The notes beneath the pieces are model-generated. The model did not search any database. It was given only the letters and a program-made list of their open reading frames with translations, and was not told where the DNA came from. The translations under genes and the position numbers were made by a program. A stretch of 64,000 bases of DNA from Spirulina sp034932185 (GTDB lineage: Bacteria > Cyanobacteriota > Cyanobacteriia > Cyanobacteriales > Spirulinaceae): NCBI RefSeq assembly GCF_034932185.1, contig NZ_JAYGHW010000001.1:62001-126000 (forward strand), given 5' to 3'. Below, piece by piece: positions 43,257 through 53,426 of the stretch (within the stretch, counting starts at the first letter, position 1; each line of letters opens with the position of its first letter).

Positions 43257-46200
43257 ATGTTTGACTGCCCCGCCGAAAAAACAAACCAGCCTCTCCTCCG
43301 TCGCCTACTCTATGAAAGCCAGCAAACACTGGTCTATCGTGCCTTACGGGGATCGGAAGGGCCGCCCCAGCCGATGATTCTCAAGCTGCTCAGGAGTGAC
43401 TACCCCACACCGGAGCAGCTACGCTGCTATGGCCATGAATATGAGATCACCCAAGGCCTCAAAAGTCCGGGGGTGATTGAGGTCTACGGCCTCCACCCCT
43501 ATCGCAATACGGTCTTTTTAACCTTTGAGGATATTGGGGGGCAGTCCCTCGCCCAATATCTCGAAGCCCATACCCTGGGGTTAGAGGAATTTTTTACGGT
43601 GGCGATCGCCATCACCACCGCCCTAGCGGACATTCACCGCGCCAGCATCATCCACAAAGACCTCAACCCCAGCAACATCATCTACAACCCCGACAGCGGG
43701 CAGTTGAAAATCATTGATTTTGGCCTGGCAAGCCGTTGGCAGCAGGGGGTAGCCGGTGCCACCGCCCCCAGCACCACCCTAGAAGGCACCCTCGCCTACA
43801 TTTCCCCGGAGCAAACCGGCCGCCTCAACTGTCCCCTCGACACCCGCACCGATCTCTATGCCTTGGGGGTGACGTTTTACCAACTGCTCACCCGCCAATT
43901 GCCCTTTCCCTCCGGGGATTTATTGGAACTGATCCATTGCCATCTGGCCCGCACACCGCCCCCACCCCACACCCTGGATCAACGCATTCCTGAAGCCCTC
44001 TCCCAAGTGGTGATGAAGCTGCTGGCGAAACCCGTAACGGAGCGCTATCAAACCGCCAAGGGCCTCCAGTGGGATCTCAATCGCTGTCGCCAAGCTTGGC
44101 ACAACGGCAAACAACCCTTAAACCTGACAACGGATGTTTCCGCTTTTCCCTTGGGGGAGCAGGATTATTTTGAGCAGTTCCAACTGCCGGCCCAACTCTA
44201 TGGGCGCGATCGCGAGCGGGAAAAACTCCTCAACCTTTGGCGGGGTGTGGTGCAGCAGGAGATCCCCATTGCCTTGGTGATGGTGGCCGGGGGGGCCGGC
44301 GTGGGCAAAACTGCCCTGATCCAAGAACTCTACCCCGCCATTACCCAAGCCAGGGGCTATTTCCTCACCGGCAAATGTGATCAACTCCAAGCCACCCGTC
44401 CCTACGATGTGATCAGCCAAGCGTTGAATCAATGGGTGCGCCATCTGCTCAGTGAACCGGATCATCTGTTGGCCCAATGGCGATCGCGCCTCCAAACCGA
44501 GTTAAGTAATCCCGCTGTTTTGGTGGAGGTTTTGCCGGAATTGGCGCTCATTCTCGGGCCGCAGCCGCCGGTAGTTCCCTTGGGGATTGTCGAAGCCCAA
44601 CAACGCTTTCATCGGGTCATGGGGCAGTTTCTGCGCCTGGTCTGTCGGCCAGAACATCCCATTGTCCTGTTTTTAGATGATCTGCAATGGGCTGATACCG
44701 CCACGTTGAAACTATTGGAGGTGTTGCTCAAAGACCTCCAAATGCGCTCGGCAATCGCCAACCTCTCGCTCCTGGTGATTGGGGCCTATCGGGATGGGGA
44801 ACTCTCCCCCCACCATCCCCTCCAGGCCCTCCTCACCCCCCAACCGGGACATCCCCCCACCCTCAAACTGGCCTTAGATCCCTTGGCATGGGGGGCGATC
44901 GCCGCCTTCCTGGCCACCACCTTTAGCCAGAGCCATCGTCAGGTGGAACCCCTCGCCCACCTGATCCAGGACAAAACCGGCGGCAACCCCTTCTTTACCC
45001 GTGAATTTCTCCAAGCCAGCGTCCGCGATGGTCTGATTGCCTGGGATGCCAGCCGTCAGGAATGGCAATGGGATCTAGGGGCGATCGCCGCCCAACCCAG
45101 CACCGACAACGTGGTTGAATTCATGATCGCCATGATTCAACAATTTCCCCCCGCCACCCAGCGAGCGCTACGCTACGGAGCCTGTTTTGGCCGTCATGTG
45201 GAAGTAGAACTCCTCTCCGAACTCCTCGAACAACCCCTCACCACCACCCAAACCGCCCTCACCCCCGCCCTGAACCACGCCCTCCTCCCCAATCCCCATG
45301 GGCAACAATACAGGTTCCGCCATGACCGCATTCAACAGGCGGCCTACGAACTCCTCGCCCCCCACGAGCGGATCAAAGCCCACTACAAAATCGCCCTGCT
45401 CTTACTCAAACCCCACAACCCCAGAAGCTACCCCCGCAACATCTTCACCATTGCCGACCACTGCAACTTTGGCTACCCCATCGTTGTCACCTCCATGATC
45501 CGCCAACAGGGGGCAGAACTGAACCTGCAAGCCGCCCAGCGGGCCCAAGCCGCCTCCGCCTACGGGGCCGCCCTCAGTTATTGCCGGGCAGGCATTGCCC
45601 TCTTAGCCCCCAATTGTTGGTCAAGCCAATATGCCTTAACCCTCAACCTCTATACCCATGGGGCGGACAATGCCTATAGCCTCGGCGAATACGAAGTGAT
45701 GGCAGCCTATTTACAAACCATCCGCCTCCATACCCGGGCAGTGTTGGATCAGGTCAAAGCCTATGATATTGAGATCCGGGCCCAGATGGCCAAGGGCAAT
45801 CCTCAAGGGGCAGTGGATACGCTCCGACACATTCTCCGTCGTCTCGATCTGCACTATCCTCCCCAGCCCCATCCGGTGCAGTTGGTTTGGGCCACGGGGT
45901 TAACCTTATGGCAACTGTGGCGACAGTCTCCCCTCAAGCTGAATCCCCCCAGTCAACAACCCCCCCAACTCCAAGCTGCCCTATCGTTGATCACGACAAC
46001 GTTACCAGCCCTCGCCACCGCCACCCCCCGCCTCTACCGCCTCCTCACCATTCGGCAGGTACAGGCGGCGATGCGCTATGGCCATAGCGCCGATTCTGCG
46101 GTGGGTTATGGTCATTTTGCGGTGTGGTTGGGGAATGATCTCGGACAACGGCCTTGGGGAATTCGCGCTAGTACACCGATGATCCTGGGCCGGTGGGCCC

Positions 46201-48380
46201 TAGAAATTGTCGATTATCTCCCCTGCCCGACGGTGCGGGGGCCGATTCTCTGGCTCAATGCTGCCTATCTCCACCATTGGTCGATGCATAGTCGGGAGGT
46301 GGTGACGGAACTGCAAGGGGCCTATCAAGCCTGTTTAGATGTGGGGGATCTGGCCACCGCCACCGCTGCCCTGACCACCGGCTATAGCCACCGCTACTAC
46401 TTGGGGTTAACGGAGGTGGGGGAACTCCACAACACCTTAACCGCCCTGGGAGAGGGAGCGCCGAAAAACCCCTATGCCACCGCCACCCTCGAACTCTACC
46501 GTGCTTCTTTGGAAGTGCTCTCCCATCTGGCAGATAACCACCCCACGCTACCCCGCGAAACCCATCTCTACGATACCTTGGTGGCCCGGGCCACCAGCCG
46601 GATTGCTTCCCCTGGGGATGATTACGGCCGCTTTGAGTTTGCCCTGAATAAATTGGTGTTGTCCTATTGGTTTGGGGATCCGTTAGCGGCTCGCATCCAT
46701 GCCCAAACTGCTCACCAATATCAGGATTCGGCTCGGGGAACCTTGGCCTATGGTCTGTGGTGCTTCTACGATGCCCTCACCTGTTTTGCCCTACTCAAAT
46801 CCGATCCCCCTCCCCACCTGCAAGCATTGTGGCAACGGGCCCAAGCCCATGAACGCCGGTTAACCCGCTGGGCGAAGTGGGGGCCGATTCCCTATGGCCA
46901 TCGCCTTTGTTTGGTGCAGGCGGAGCGATTGTCCTGCAGTGATGCGACACGACCGGGGTATTTGGGGCAGTTGACGACGGCGATGCGGTTGTATGACGAG
47001 GCGATCGCCCTCGCCACTGAGCAGGGTTATCTCAGTGAATTGGCCCTGGCCTATGAACTGGCGGCGCGGTTTTATCTCAACCAGGGCAAAACCTTGGTGG
47101 CGAAGGCCTATCTCCAGGAAGCCCGCTATACCTATCAAAAATGGGGAGCAATGGCCAAGGTCGATCACCTTGATGCCAGCTACCCCACCCTCTTTGTCCA
47201 TCATCTACCCACCACCCCGACCTCCACCACCAGCCACCCCCATCACGTCGATCTCGCCACGGTGATCCAAGCTTCCCAAGCCCTCTCGCGGGAAATTCGC
47301 CTCGATCGCCTCCTTGCCCGCCTCATTGAAATGCTGCTCACGAATACCGGCGCAGAGCGGGGCTATCTCCTCAGTCCGGTGGAAGGGCAATGGTTCATTG
47401 AAATGGAAGGAGAAGCCGATGCAGCGGGGGAGACGAGCCGCGAACAAGAATCGGTGCAACTACTGCAACATCAATCACCGGAGGGCCGCTTACCCCTATC
47501 GCTGTTGGTTTATGTGGTGCGCACCCTCACCACGGTTGTCGTCGATGATGCCAGTCAAGCGATCCATGACCCCGCCTCTCCCCTCTACCAAAGCCATGAT
47601 TTTTATATCCTCAAGCATCAACCGCGCTCATTGCTCTGCGCCCCCCTCTTTCACCAAGGCAAGCTCTTAAATATTGTCTATTTAGAAAATAATTTAGCGA
47701 CGGGGGTGTTTAGTGCGGCGCGGTTGGAGTTGGTGCAATTGCTCTGTGCTCAAGCGGGGATTTCCTTGGAAAATGCTCGCCTCTATGCTGCCCAGGAGCA
47801 ATATACCTACACCCTAGAGCAACGGGTGGCGGAGCGCACCGCTGAACTAGCCCAAGCCAACGCTGAATTACAACGGTTGGCCACCTCCGACGGCTTGACT
47901 CATTTGGCTAATCGTCGCCGCTTTGATCAATATTTAGAACAGGTGTGGCAACGGGCAGCGCGGGATCAGGCCATGATTGGCTTGATTATTTGCGATGTGG
48001 ATTTTTTCAAACAGTATAACGATCACTATGGCCATCAGATGGGGGATGATTGCCTGGTGGCGATCGCCCGCGCCTTAGAGCAATCGGTGAAGCGGCCAGC
48101 GGATTTGGTGGCTCGCTATGGTGGGGAAGAGTTCGCGGTCATTCTTCCCGATACGACAGCCTCCGGCTCAATTACCGTTGCCCAACGCATCGGGGTGAAA
48201 GTGACAGAGTTAAAAATTCCCCATGCCATGTCGGAGGTTTCCCCCTGGGTCTCGGTGAGTTTAGGGGTAATGAGTTGGCTCCCTTCCCCCCATGAATCAC
48301 CCCGTGCTTTTTTGTTGGCGGCGGATCGCGCCCTCTACAGTGCCAAACGTCAGGGACGAAACCGTTGGGTCATGGCTTAG
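43257..48380 (+). CDS. Ser/Thr kinase - AAA ATPase - GAF - GGDEF signalling protein
   Basis: 1707-residue protein. Domains: a Hanks-type kinase with ATP Lys43, catalytic HKDLNPSN (D135) and DFGLAS; an AAA_16-type ATPase with Walker A GGAGVGKT (345-352) and Walker B VLFLDDLQWAD; a long helical/TPR-like middle (about 740-1340); GAF (about 1355-1520); a coiled coil (TLEQRVAERTAELAQANAELQ); and a C-terminal diguanylate cyclase with GGEEF (1622-1626). This layout resembles cyanobacterial kinase-ATPase-GAF-histidine kinases, with c-di-GMP synthesis replacing the histidine kinase. The start at ATG 43257 avoids overlap with the upstream gene. Confidence 0.9.
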   Translation: MFDCPAEKTNQPLLRRLLYESQQTLVYRALRGSEGPPQPMILKLLRSDYPTPEQLRCYGHEYEITQGLKSPGVIEVYGLHPYRNTVFLTFEDIGGQSLAQYLEAHTLGLEEFFTVAIAITTALADIHRASIIHKDLNPSNIIYNPDSGQLKIIDFGLASRWQQGVAGATAPSTTLEGTLAYISPEQTGRLNCPLDTRTDLYALGVTFYQLLTRQLPFPSGDLLELIHCHLARTPPPPHTLDQRIPEALSQVVMKLLAKPVTERYQTAKGLQWDLNRCRQAWHNGKQPLNLTTDVSAFPLGEQDYFEQFQLPAQLYGRDREREKLLNLWRGVVQQEIPIALVMVAGGAGVGKTALIQELYPAITQARGYFLTGKCDQLQATRPYDVISQALNQWVRHLLSEPDHLLAQWRSRLQTELSNPAVLVEVLPELALILGPQPPVVPLGIVEAQQRFHRVMGQFLRLVCRPEHPIVLFLDDLQWADTATLKLLEVLLKDLQMRSAIANLSLLVIGAYRDGELSPHHPLQALLTPQPGHPPTLKLALDPLAWGAIAAFLATTFSQSHRQVEPLAHLIQDKTGGNPFFTREFLQASVRDGLIAWDASRQEWQWDLGAIAAQPSTDNVVEFMIAMIQQFPPATQRALRYGACFGRHVEVELLSELLEQPLTTTQTALTPALNHALLPNPHGQQYRFRHDRIQQAAYELLAPHERIKAHYKIALLLLKPHNPRSYPRNIFTIADHCNFGYPIVVTSMIRQQGAELNLQAAQRAQAASAYGAALSYCRAGIALLAPNCWSSQYALTLNLYTHGADNAYSLGEYEVMAAYLQTIRLHTRAVLDQVKAYDIEIRAQMAKGNPQGAVDTLRHILRRLDLHYPPQPHPVQLVWATGLTLWQLWRQSPLKLNPPSQQPPQLQAALSLITTTLPALATATPRLYRLLTIRQVQAAMRYGHSADSAVGYGHFAVWLGNDLGQRPWGIRASTPMILGRWALEIVDYLPCPTVRGPILWLNAAYLHHWSMHSREVVTELQGAYQACLDVGDLATATAALTTGYSHRYYLGLTEVGELHNTLTALGEGAPKNPYATATLELYRASLEVLSHLADNHPTLPRETHLYDTLVARATSRIASPGDDYGRFEFALNKLVLSYWFGDPLAARIHAQTAHQYQDSARGTLAYGLWCFYDALTCFALLKSDPPPHLQALWQRAQAHERRLTRWAKWGPIPYGHRLCLVQAERLSCSDATRPGYLGQLTTAMRLYDEAIALATEQGYLSELALAYELAARFYLNQGKTLVAKAYLQEARYTYQKWGAMAKVDHLDASYPTLFVHHLPTTPTSTTSHPHHVDLATVIQASQALSREIRLDRLLARLIEMLLTNTGAERGYLLSPVEGQWFIEMEGEADAAGETSREQESVQLLQHQSPEGRLPLSLLVYVVRTLTTVVVDDASQAIHDPASPLYQSHDFYILKHQPRSLLCAPLFHQGKLLNIVYLENNLATGVFSAARLELVQLLCAQAGISLENARLYAAQEQYTYTLEQRVAERTAELAQANAELQRLATSDGLTHLANRRRFDQYLEQVWQRAARDQAMIGLIICDVDFFKQYNDHYGHQMGDDCLVAIARALEQSVKRPADLVARYGGEEFAVILPDTTASGSITVAQRIGVKVTELKIPHAMSEVSPWVSVSLGVMSWLPSPHESPRAFLLAADRALYSAKRQGRNRWVMA

Positions 48381-48766
48381 AGGCGTTTGAGATACCGGAG
48401 CAGATCCGCCATATCTTGGGGGTTGGGTTGAAATTTTGGCATCGGGGGAGTGTCGCCACTGATCACCTGATGGATGATCATCGCGTCGGATTTGTGGCGA
48501 GAGAGATTTTCGAGGCTGGGGCCAACGTTGCCAGTGGCATAAACCCCATGGCAACCAGCGCAGTTAATTTCAAAGATGGCATGGCCGCGATCGGCATTCG
48601 TGAAGCCATCGCCCTGGCCTTCAAGGGCAAGAACGGCTTGAATATAGGGGTCGCTATCGCTGAAAAAATAAAAGCCAGCACCCAGAAGGGCGATCGCTAC
48701 GAGCAAAAACAAAATGAAGCGAAGTTGTGGGGAAAAGTCCAATGGGGGCGGGGGGGGGTTGGTCAC
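48377..48766 (-). CDS. cytM: Cytochrome c, CytM-like
   Basis: 129-residue membrane-anchored class I cytochrome c. One N-terminal helix (LRFILFLLVAIALLGAGFYFF) is followed by heme motif CAGCH and the distal Met in TPPMPKFQP; the end MADLLRYLKRL matches the cyanobacterial CytM pattern as I recall it. CytM is thought to limit or divert electron flow under stress or heterotrophy. Its stop overlaps that of the convergent kinase gene by two to three bases. Assignment to CytM rather than another small c-type cytochrome is likely but not proven. Confidence 0.8.
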   Translation of the reverse strand: MTNPPPPPLDFSPQLRFILFLLVAIALLGAGFYFFSDSDPYIQAVLALEGQGDGFTNADRGHAIFEINCAGCHGVYATGNVGPSLENLSRHKSDAMIIHQVISGDTPPMPKFQPNPQDMADLLRYLKRL

Positions 48767-48941
48767 GGGGGGCAGTTAAACGGGAAAACAGCAAGATCAG
48801 CGAAGCAGGAGCGAGCAGTGAGAAGTGCGGGAGAACGCTAAACTTGACTCTATCCTCTCTTCTCTGTCCTCTTTCCTCTTTCCATTGAGCTTGATTGTAC
48901 ATTGACTTTTCCCCGGCCCAGACAGCAGGGGTTTTTTGCGC

Positions 48942-51017
48942 CTAAACTGCCACCAAATAGGGGGAAGGAATGGGCAACAGGATTCCTTGGTGAACGAGGC
49001 TCTGATAGAGCATCACCGCCGCTTCAGCACGGGTGGCTTCCTGTTTGGGAGCCAGATTGGCATGATCAGGATTGCGCACAATCAGGTTAGCCAAAGTCGC
49101 AGCGGCAACCGCGCCACGGGCATAGGTGGGAATCTCCGGCCCATCGGGGTATTGCGCCACCAAGGCCTCATCCCCTGGGGTTAACCCTAAACCGCTGGCC
49201 AGGGACACGATTAAATGAATCCGCTGTAACCGTTGATCGGGGTGAAAAGTTTGATCCGGGAAACCACTTAAAAAACCGCCGCGATAGGCCTGCACAATGG
49301 CACTGTGGCCCCAAAATTCCGGCAACACATCCAGGAATTGTGTTGCGGGCCGGATCGGCTTAGGGTTGAGCATTTTCACCAATAGGGCGGCGTATTGGGC
49401 GCGGTTGATCGGTTGATCGGGGCGGAACGTGCCATCACTAAACCCGCTGATCAGTTCCCCACTGCTGAGGCGGCGCAAAAAGGGTTCTGACCAATGATCT
49501 CGCACATCCTTAAATGTGGGTAGATAGGGGTCGGGGTTGACCAGGTAGGGGGAGAAGAGGGGGGGCAGGGTTCCCATCGTGACTAGGCTCTGGTAAAGAA
49601 AGACCGCCACTTCAGCACGGGTGATTTCCCGTTGAGGGTGGCAGTTTTCCGGGTCGGGATGGGTGGCCATGAGGCGTTTTTCAATGGCGATCGCCATCGC
49701 CGCCGTCGCATAACTGGGAATTAACGCCCGGTCGGCGTAGGCCCCTAAACTTTCCAAATTTGCCCCCGTTAACCCCAACCCATTCACCAAGGCCACCACC
49801 GCCTGCACCCGCGTTAAATTCTGCTGGGGGCGAAACGTACCATCTTCATAGCCCGCGATAAAGCCCATTTGGGCCGCCTTGGCGATCGCCTCCGCCCCCC
49901 AAAAATTCTCCGCCACATCCCGAAAACTGCGCCGCGTCCCCAACTGTCGGGGCAAATCAAAGGCTTGGGCAATCAGCGCCGCAAATTCCGCCCGCGTCAA
50001 CCGGCCATCGGGGCGAAAACTGCCATCGGGAAATCCCCGCAACAATTGCCGCTCCACCAGTGCCTCAATAAACGCCGCTGCCCAATGGCCCCCCACATCC
50101 CGAAACTGGGAAGGCCCTAAACTGCCCTGCTCCACCTCCACCGGGGCCAAATCCACCAACCCCTGAATCCGTTGGGGGGCAATATCATTGCCGGAAATTA
50201 ACAAGCGGTGACTGGTTTCATTCTCAAGATCACAGCGGCCATTGCCCCGCAGAATATTGCGGCCAGGATCTTGGGGATGGCCTAAATCCGGGCGGGCGGC
50301 TTCCTTGGCCACCAAACCAGCGGTTTGATTCTCTTCGAGGCGATTGCGCCGTAACACCGGCTGAACCCGATGGGAGAGGTAGATGCCCACTTGGTTGCCG
50401 GTGCAGGTGTTATCGGTGACTAAAGGGGCGCTATCATCGCTGAGGGTGATGCCGTAGCCGGTGGCGTGGCAATAGTTGCGGATCAGTTCTCCCTTGGCAT
50501 TGCGGCGCAGAAAAATCCCTGCTGAACCGTTGTGGGTGATGCGGTTATCTTGAATTTGCGGCTTACTATTGCCAATCACAGCGATGCCTGCGAGGGTGCA
50601 GCGGGTGATCGTAGTGTTGCTCACGGTGGGGGAAGCGGTTTCAATCCAAATGCCGATCCCTTTGGGGGCGCGATTACTGAGGCTAATACCCCGCAGTTGG
50701 GCGCGATCGCCCAAAATTAACGTCACATTCTGCTGTTGGAAGGCGTGGCTATAGTAGAGGCCATTGCCCTCAATGGCAATATGTTGTCCATGGTTCCGCT
50801 CATCACCAATGATCATCACGCCCGGCGGCACAATCAGGGGGAAGATTTCCCCATGAGCGCGGTTGTAGGTTCCCGGTCGGAGTTGGATAATGGTTTGGGG
50901 TTGGGCCAGCTTGAGGGCAGCGGTCAAGGTACGGAGGGGACGGTGGCGATCCGGGGGGGCAGAGGCATTGCTGCGATCGCGATCTTCTGAGCCGGGTTCA
51001 ACATATAAAGTCTGCAT
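48942..51017 (-). CDS. Right-handed beta-helix protein (DUF1565) with six SLH domains
   Basis: 691-residue protein. The N-terminal half (about 1-300) is a parallel beta-helix of the DUF1565/NosD type: RTLTAALKLAQPQTIIQLRPG opens it and short N-x-I repeats follow. The C-terminal half holds two triplets of S-layer homology domains (e.g. FRDVGGHWAAAFIEAL, GFPDGSFRPDGRLTRAEF), which bind peptidoglycan-linked polymers. No signal peptide is visible at either possible start (51029 or 51017), which is odd for an SLH protein. Divergent from a TolC-like gene. Confidence 0.85.
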   Translation of the reverse strand: MQTLYVEPGSEDRDRSNASAPPDRHRPLRTLTAALKLAQPQTIIQLRPGTYNRAHGEIFPLIVPPGVMIIGDERNHGQHIAIEGNGLYYSHAFQQQNVTLILGDRAQLRGISLSNRAPKGIGIWIETASPTVSNTTITRCTLAGIAVIGNSKPQIQDNRITHNGSAGIFLRRNAKGELIRNYCHATGYGITLSDDSAPLVTDNTCTGNQVGIYLSHRVQPVLRRNRLEENQTAGLVAKEAARPDLGHPQDPGRNILRGNGRCDLENETSHRLLISGNDIAPQRIQGLVDLAPVEVEQGSLGPSQFRDVGGHWAAAFIEALVERQLLRGFPDGSFRPDGRLTRAEFAALIAQAFDLPRQLGTRRSFRDVAENFWGAEAIAKAAQMGFIAGYEDGTFRPQQNLTRVQAVVALVNGLGLTGANLESLGAYADRALIPSYATAAMAIAIEKRLMATHPDPENCHPQREITRAEVAVFLYQSLVTMGTLPPLFSPYLVNPDPYLPTFKDVRDHWSEPFLRRLSSGELISGFSDGTFRPDQPINRAQYAALLVKMLNPKPIRPATQFLDVLPEFWGHSAIVQAYRGGFLSGFPDQTFHPDQRLQRIHLIVSLASGLGLTPGDEALVAQYPDGPEIPTYARGAVAAATLANLIVRNPDHANLAPKQEATRAEAAVMLYQSLVHQGILLPIPSPYLVAV

Positions 51018-51133
51018 AGCAATCGACAAAAGATGAGCGAAAAATTGTGATCTTCACCGTCAGTTATTAAGATTAACCTGTACCGCGACCTGCGCCGGTT
51101 AAGTTCTAGGAACCCTCAGCCCAAAAAATATCG

Positions 51134-53326
51134 ATGCTCAAGTTTCGTTCTCTCGTTATTGTCAGTGCTGGGGCCGTTGTTGCCCTGGGGTATGCTGTGC
51201 CGGTTGCGGCTCAGGCTGTCTTTCCCTTTCGTTCTGCGCCAGCGGCTACCCCCACCGCCGTTGATGCTGAACAGATGGAGCCTCGCCCCACAACCGCAGA
51301 GTCACCCTCCCAGCCCGCAGTTAACCCAACTCAACCCCCCTCAACCCCCCAACCGAGCTTCCTGGCGGCAACGGAGGCAGATGAGTTTGGGGCGGTGGTG
51401 GATAAGTATGGCAAACCCGTATCAGCGGTAGCCTTTGCCCCCTTACCCCCCACTGTGCAAACGACGGCTCCTCAACGGGCCGCTGATCCCGTCGGGGAGG
51501 CTATCATAGCGGCTCAACCCCGCCCCACGGTAGCCGCCCCGGTAGCCGTTGCCGATGAGCCGGGAGAATCCTTGGCAATGACTGTAGCCCCCGCCACCCC
51601 AGTGGAGCCACTAAACCAGAATCCGGAGGCGATCCGCGATAGCGTACCCATCCGCGAGAGCGCACCGATGGCCCCTGGCCCCCTCACCAACCTCGATCCC
51701 ACTGTCGCAAAACCCAAACCCAGGGCGGAAGGGGAAATCGTCCGTCTGCCGGAACCCCAAGGCCAGGAGGCAGTCATCCCTCCACCGGAACCCACCCTCA
51801 CCCAAAGGGAGAGGGAGATCCCCAAACCCCAAGGCCCAGAGCCGGAATCCACCATTAGCCAATCGGATCCCTTCTCTGAGGATGCGCCTTTAGGGACGAT
51901 GGAAGGGGATTTTAATGAAATTTTGATTCAACCGGAAGTAGAACCCACTGCCCCCAGCCCGATTACCCCCGCCCGACGGCAGGAAGTCCCGGCCCCGGAT
52001 TTCCTCAACCCCAGTGGCAATCCGTTGCTCTTCCCCACAGAAGCCGATGAAGTCACCGTCGATATTACCCAACCGATTACCTTAGAGCAGGCGATCGCCC
52101 TCGCCCGCCGCAACAACACGACGCTCCAAACCGCCCGCCTCAACTTAGACAGGGCCTATGCCGGTTTAGACCTAGCCCGTGCGGGTCGTCTACCGACCGT
52201 GGATGGCACTGTGGGCCTCACCCGCGAAAGTTCCGCCTCCGGACGATTGCAACAGCGGCAAAATCCCCTGGCCACGGGAGATAACACCACCGACACCCTT
52301 AGCGCTCAAGTGGAGGTGAACTATGACATTATTTCCGGGGGGCGGATTGAAGCCCGGATTCAGGAAGCAGAGCACCAAATCCGGTTGGGTTATCTGGAAG
52401 TGGAGCGCATTGCCGAGCAAATTCGCCTTGATGCGACGACGGCCTACTACACGCTCCAAGAACGGGATCAACGGGTGGGGATTGAGGAGCAATCCGTAGA
52501 ACTGGGGCAGCAAACCCTGAGGGATGCGGAACTGTTGCAAACAGCGGGGTTAGGGACGCGGTTTGATGTGATTCGGGCCCAGGTGGATTTGGCGAATAGT
52601 GAGCAGGCCTTGACCCAGGCCCGGGCCAACCAGGCGATCGCCCGCCGGGAATTGGTGCGTGTCCTCGCCCTGGGGCAACAGGTGGAAGTCACCACCGCCG
52701 ATGAAATTCGCCCGGTACAACCCTGGGAACTTTCCCTTGCCGATACCATCGTCCTCGCCTACCGCAACCGCGCTGAATTGGAGCAGGACTTGCTCCAACG
52801 AGACATCAACGAACAGCAGCGGCGCGTTGCCCTCGCAGCGGTGCGGCCCCAAGTGAGCGTCTTTGCCAGCTATAACATTTTAGATCGGTTTAACGACAAT
52901 ACCGGCCCCGCCGATGGCTATGCCATTGGGGCCCGGTTGCGGTGGCGCTTCTTTGATGGTGGCGCAGCCCGGGCCCAAAGTGTTCAGGAGGAGATTGATA
53001 TTGAATTAGCGGAAGTCTCCTTTGAGGAGCAGCGCAATCAAATCCGCCTCGAAGTGGAGCAAGCCTATGAAAATTCCACCGCCAACGAACAAAACATCCG
53101 CACAGCGACGGCAGCGGTGCAGTTAGCGGAGGAAAGTTTACGCTTGGCGCGGCTACGGTTCCAAGCCGGTGTGGGGACGCAAACCGATGTAATCACGGCC
53201 CAAACGGAACTGACCAGGGCCCGGGGCAACCTGTTAACAGCAATCATTACCTACAACCGCTCCATTGCTGAACTCCAGCGGGCGGTGAGCAATGTCCCCG
53301 ATAACCGGATTTTTGATCTGCCCTAG
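51134..53326 (+). CDS. TolC-family outer membrane efflux protein with long Pro-rich N-terminus
   Basis: 730 residues: a signal peptide (SLVIVSAGAVVALGYAVPVAAQA), then about 280 residues rich in Pro, Ala, Glu and Thr, then two OEP repeats typical of TolC (from ITLEQAIALARRNNTTLQTA; second from LADTIVLAYRNRAELEQ). Coiled-coil helices and the barrel strand region GARLRWRFFDGGAAR are visible. Cyanobacterial TolC/HgdD proteins serve DevBCA and other exporters and often carry such a spacer, perhaps reaching across peptidoglycan. It could be the channel for devBCA at 23-26 kb; the two are not adjacent. Confidence 0.9.
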   Translation: MLKFRSLVIVSAGAVVALGYAVPVAAQAVFPFRSAPAATPTAVDAEQMEPRPTTAESPSQPAVNPTQPPSTPQPSFLAATEADEFGAVVDKYGKPVSAVAFAPLPPTVQTTAPQRAADPVGEAIIAAQPRPTVAAPVAVADEPGESLAMTVAPATPVEPLNQNPEAIRDSVPIRESAPMAPGPLTNLDPTVAKPKPRAEGEIVRLPEPQGQEAVIPPPEPTLTQREREIPKPQGPEPESTISQSDPFSEDAPLGTMEGDFNEILIQPEVEPTAPSPITPARRQEVPAPDFLNPSGNPLLFPTEADEVTVDITQPITLEQAIALARRNNTTLQTARLNLDRAYAGLDLARAGRLPTVDGTVGLTRESSASGRLQQRQNPLATGDNTTDTLSAQVEVNYDIISGGRIEARIQEAEHQIRLGYLEVERIAEQIRLDATTAYYTLQERDQRVGIEEQSVELGQQTLRDAELLQTAGLGTRFDVIRAQVDLANSEQALTQARANQAIARRELVRVLALGQQVEVTTADEIRPVQPWELSLADTIVLAYRNRAELEQDLLQRDINEQQRRVALAAVRPQVSVFASYNILDRFNDNTGPADGYAIGARLRWRFFDGGAARAQSVQEEIDIELAEVSFEEQRNQIRLEVEQAYENSTANEQNIRTATAAVQLAEESLRLARLRFQAGVGTQTDVITAQTELTRARGNLLTAIITYNRSIAELQRAVSNVPDNRIFDLP

Positions 53327-53426
53327 GGAGAATTGTTAAAATACTTTAAAAAAGTTAGCATTTCTTCATACAATAGAGGCAGCGGTCTTGGCTTGCTAAG
53401 ACCGATCCCCCAGCGTAGGAGCAGGC

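Noticed and set aside
51786..51823. CCTCACCCAAAGGGAGAGGG inside the Pro-rich part of the TolC-like gene, similar to the dispersed repeat at 10140 and 23798
   Set aside because: Only about half of the element is matched and the order differs; similarity may come from low-complexity codons.
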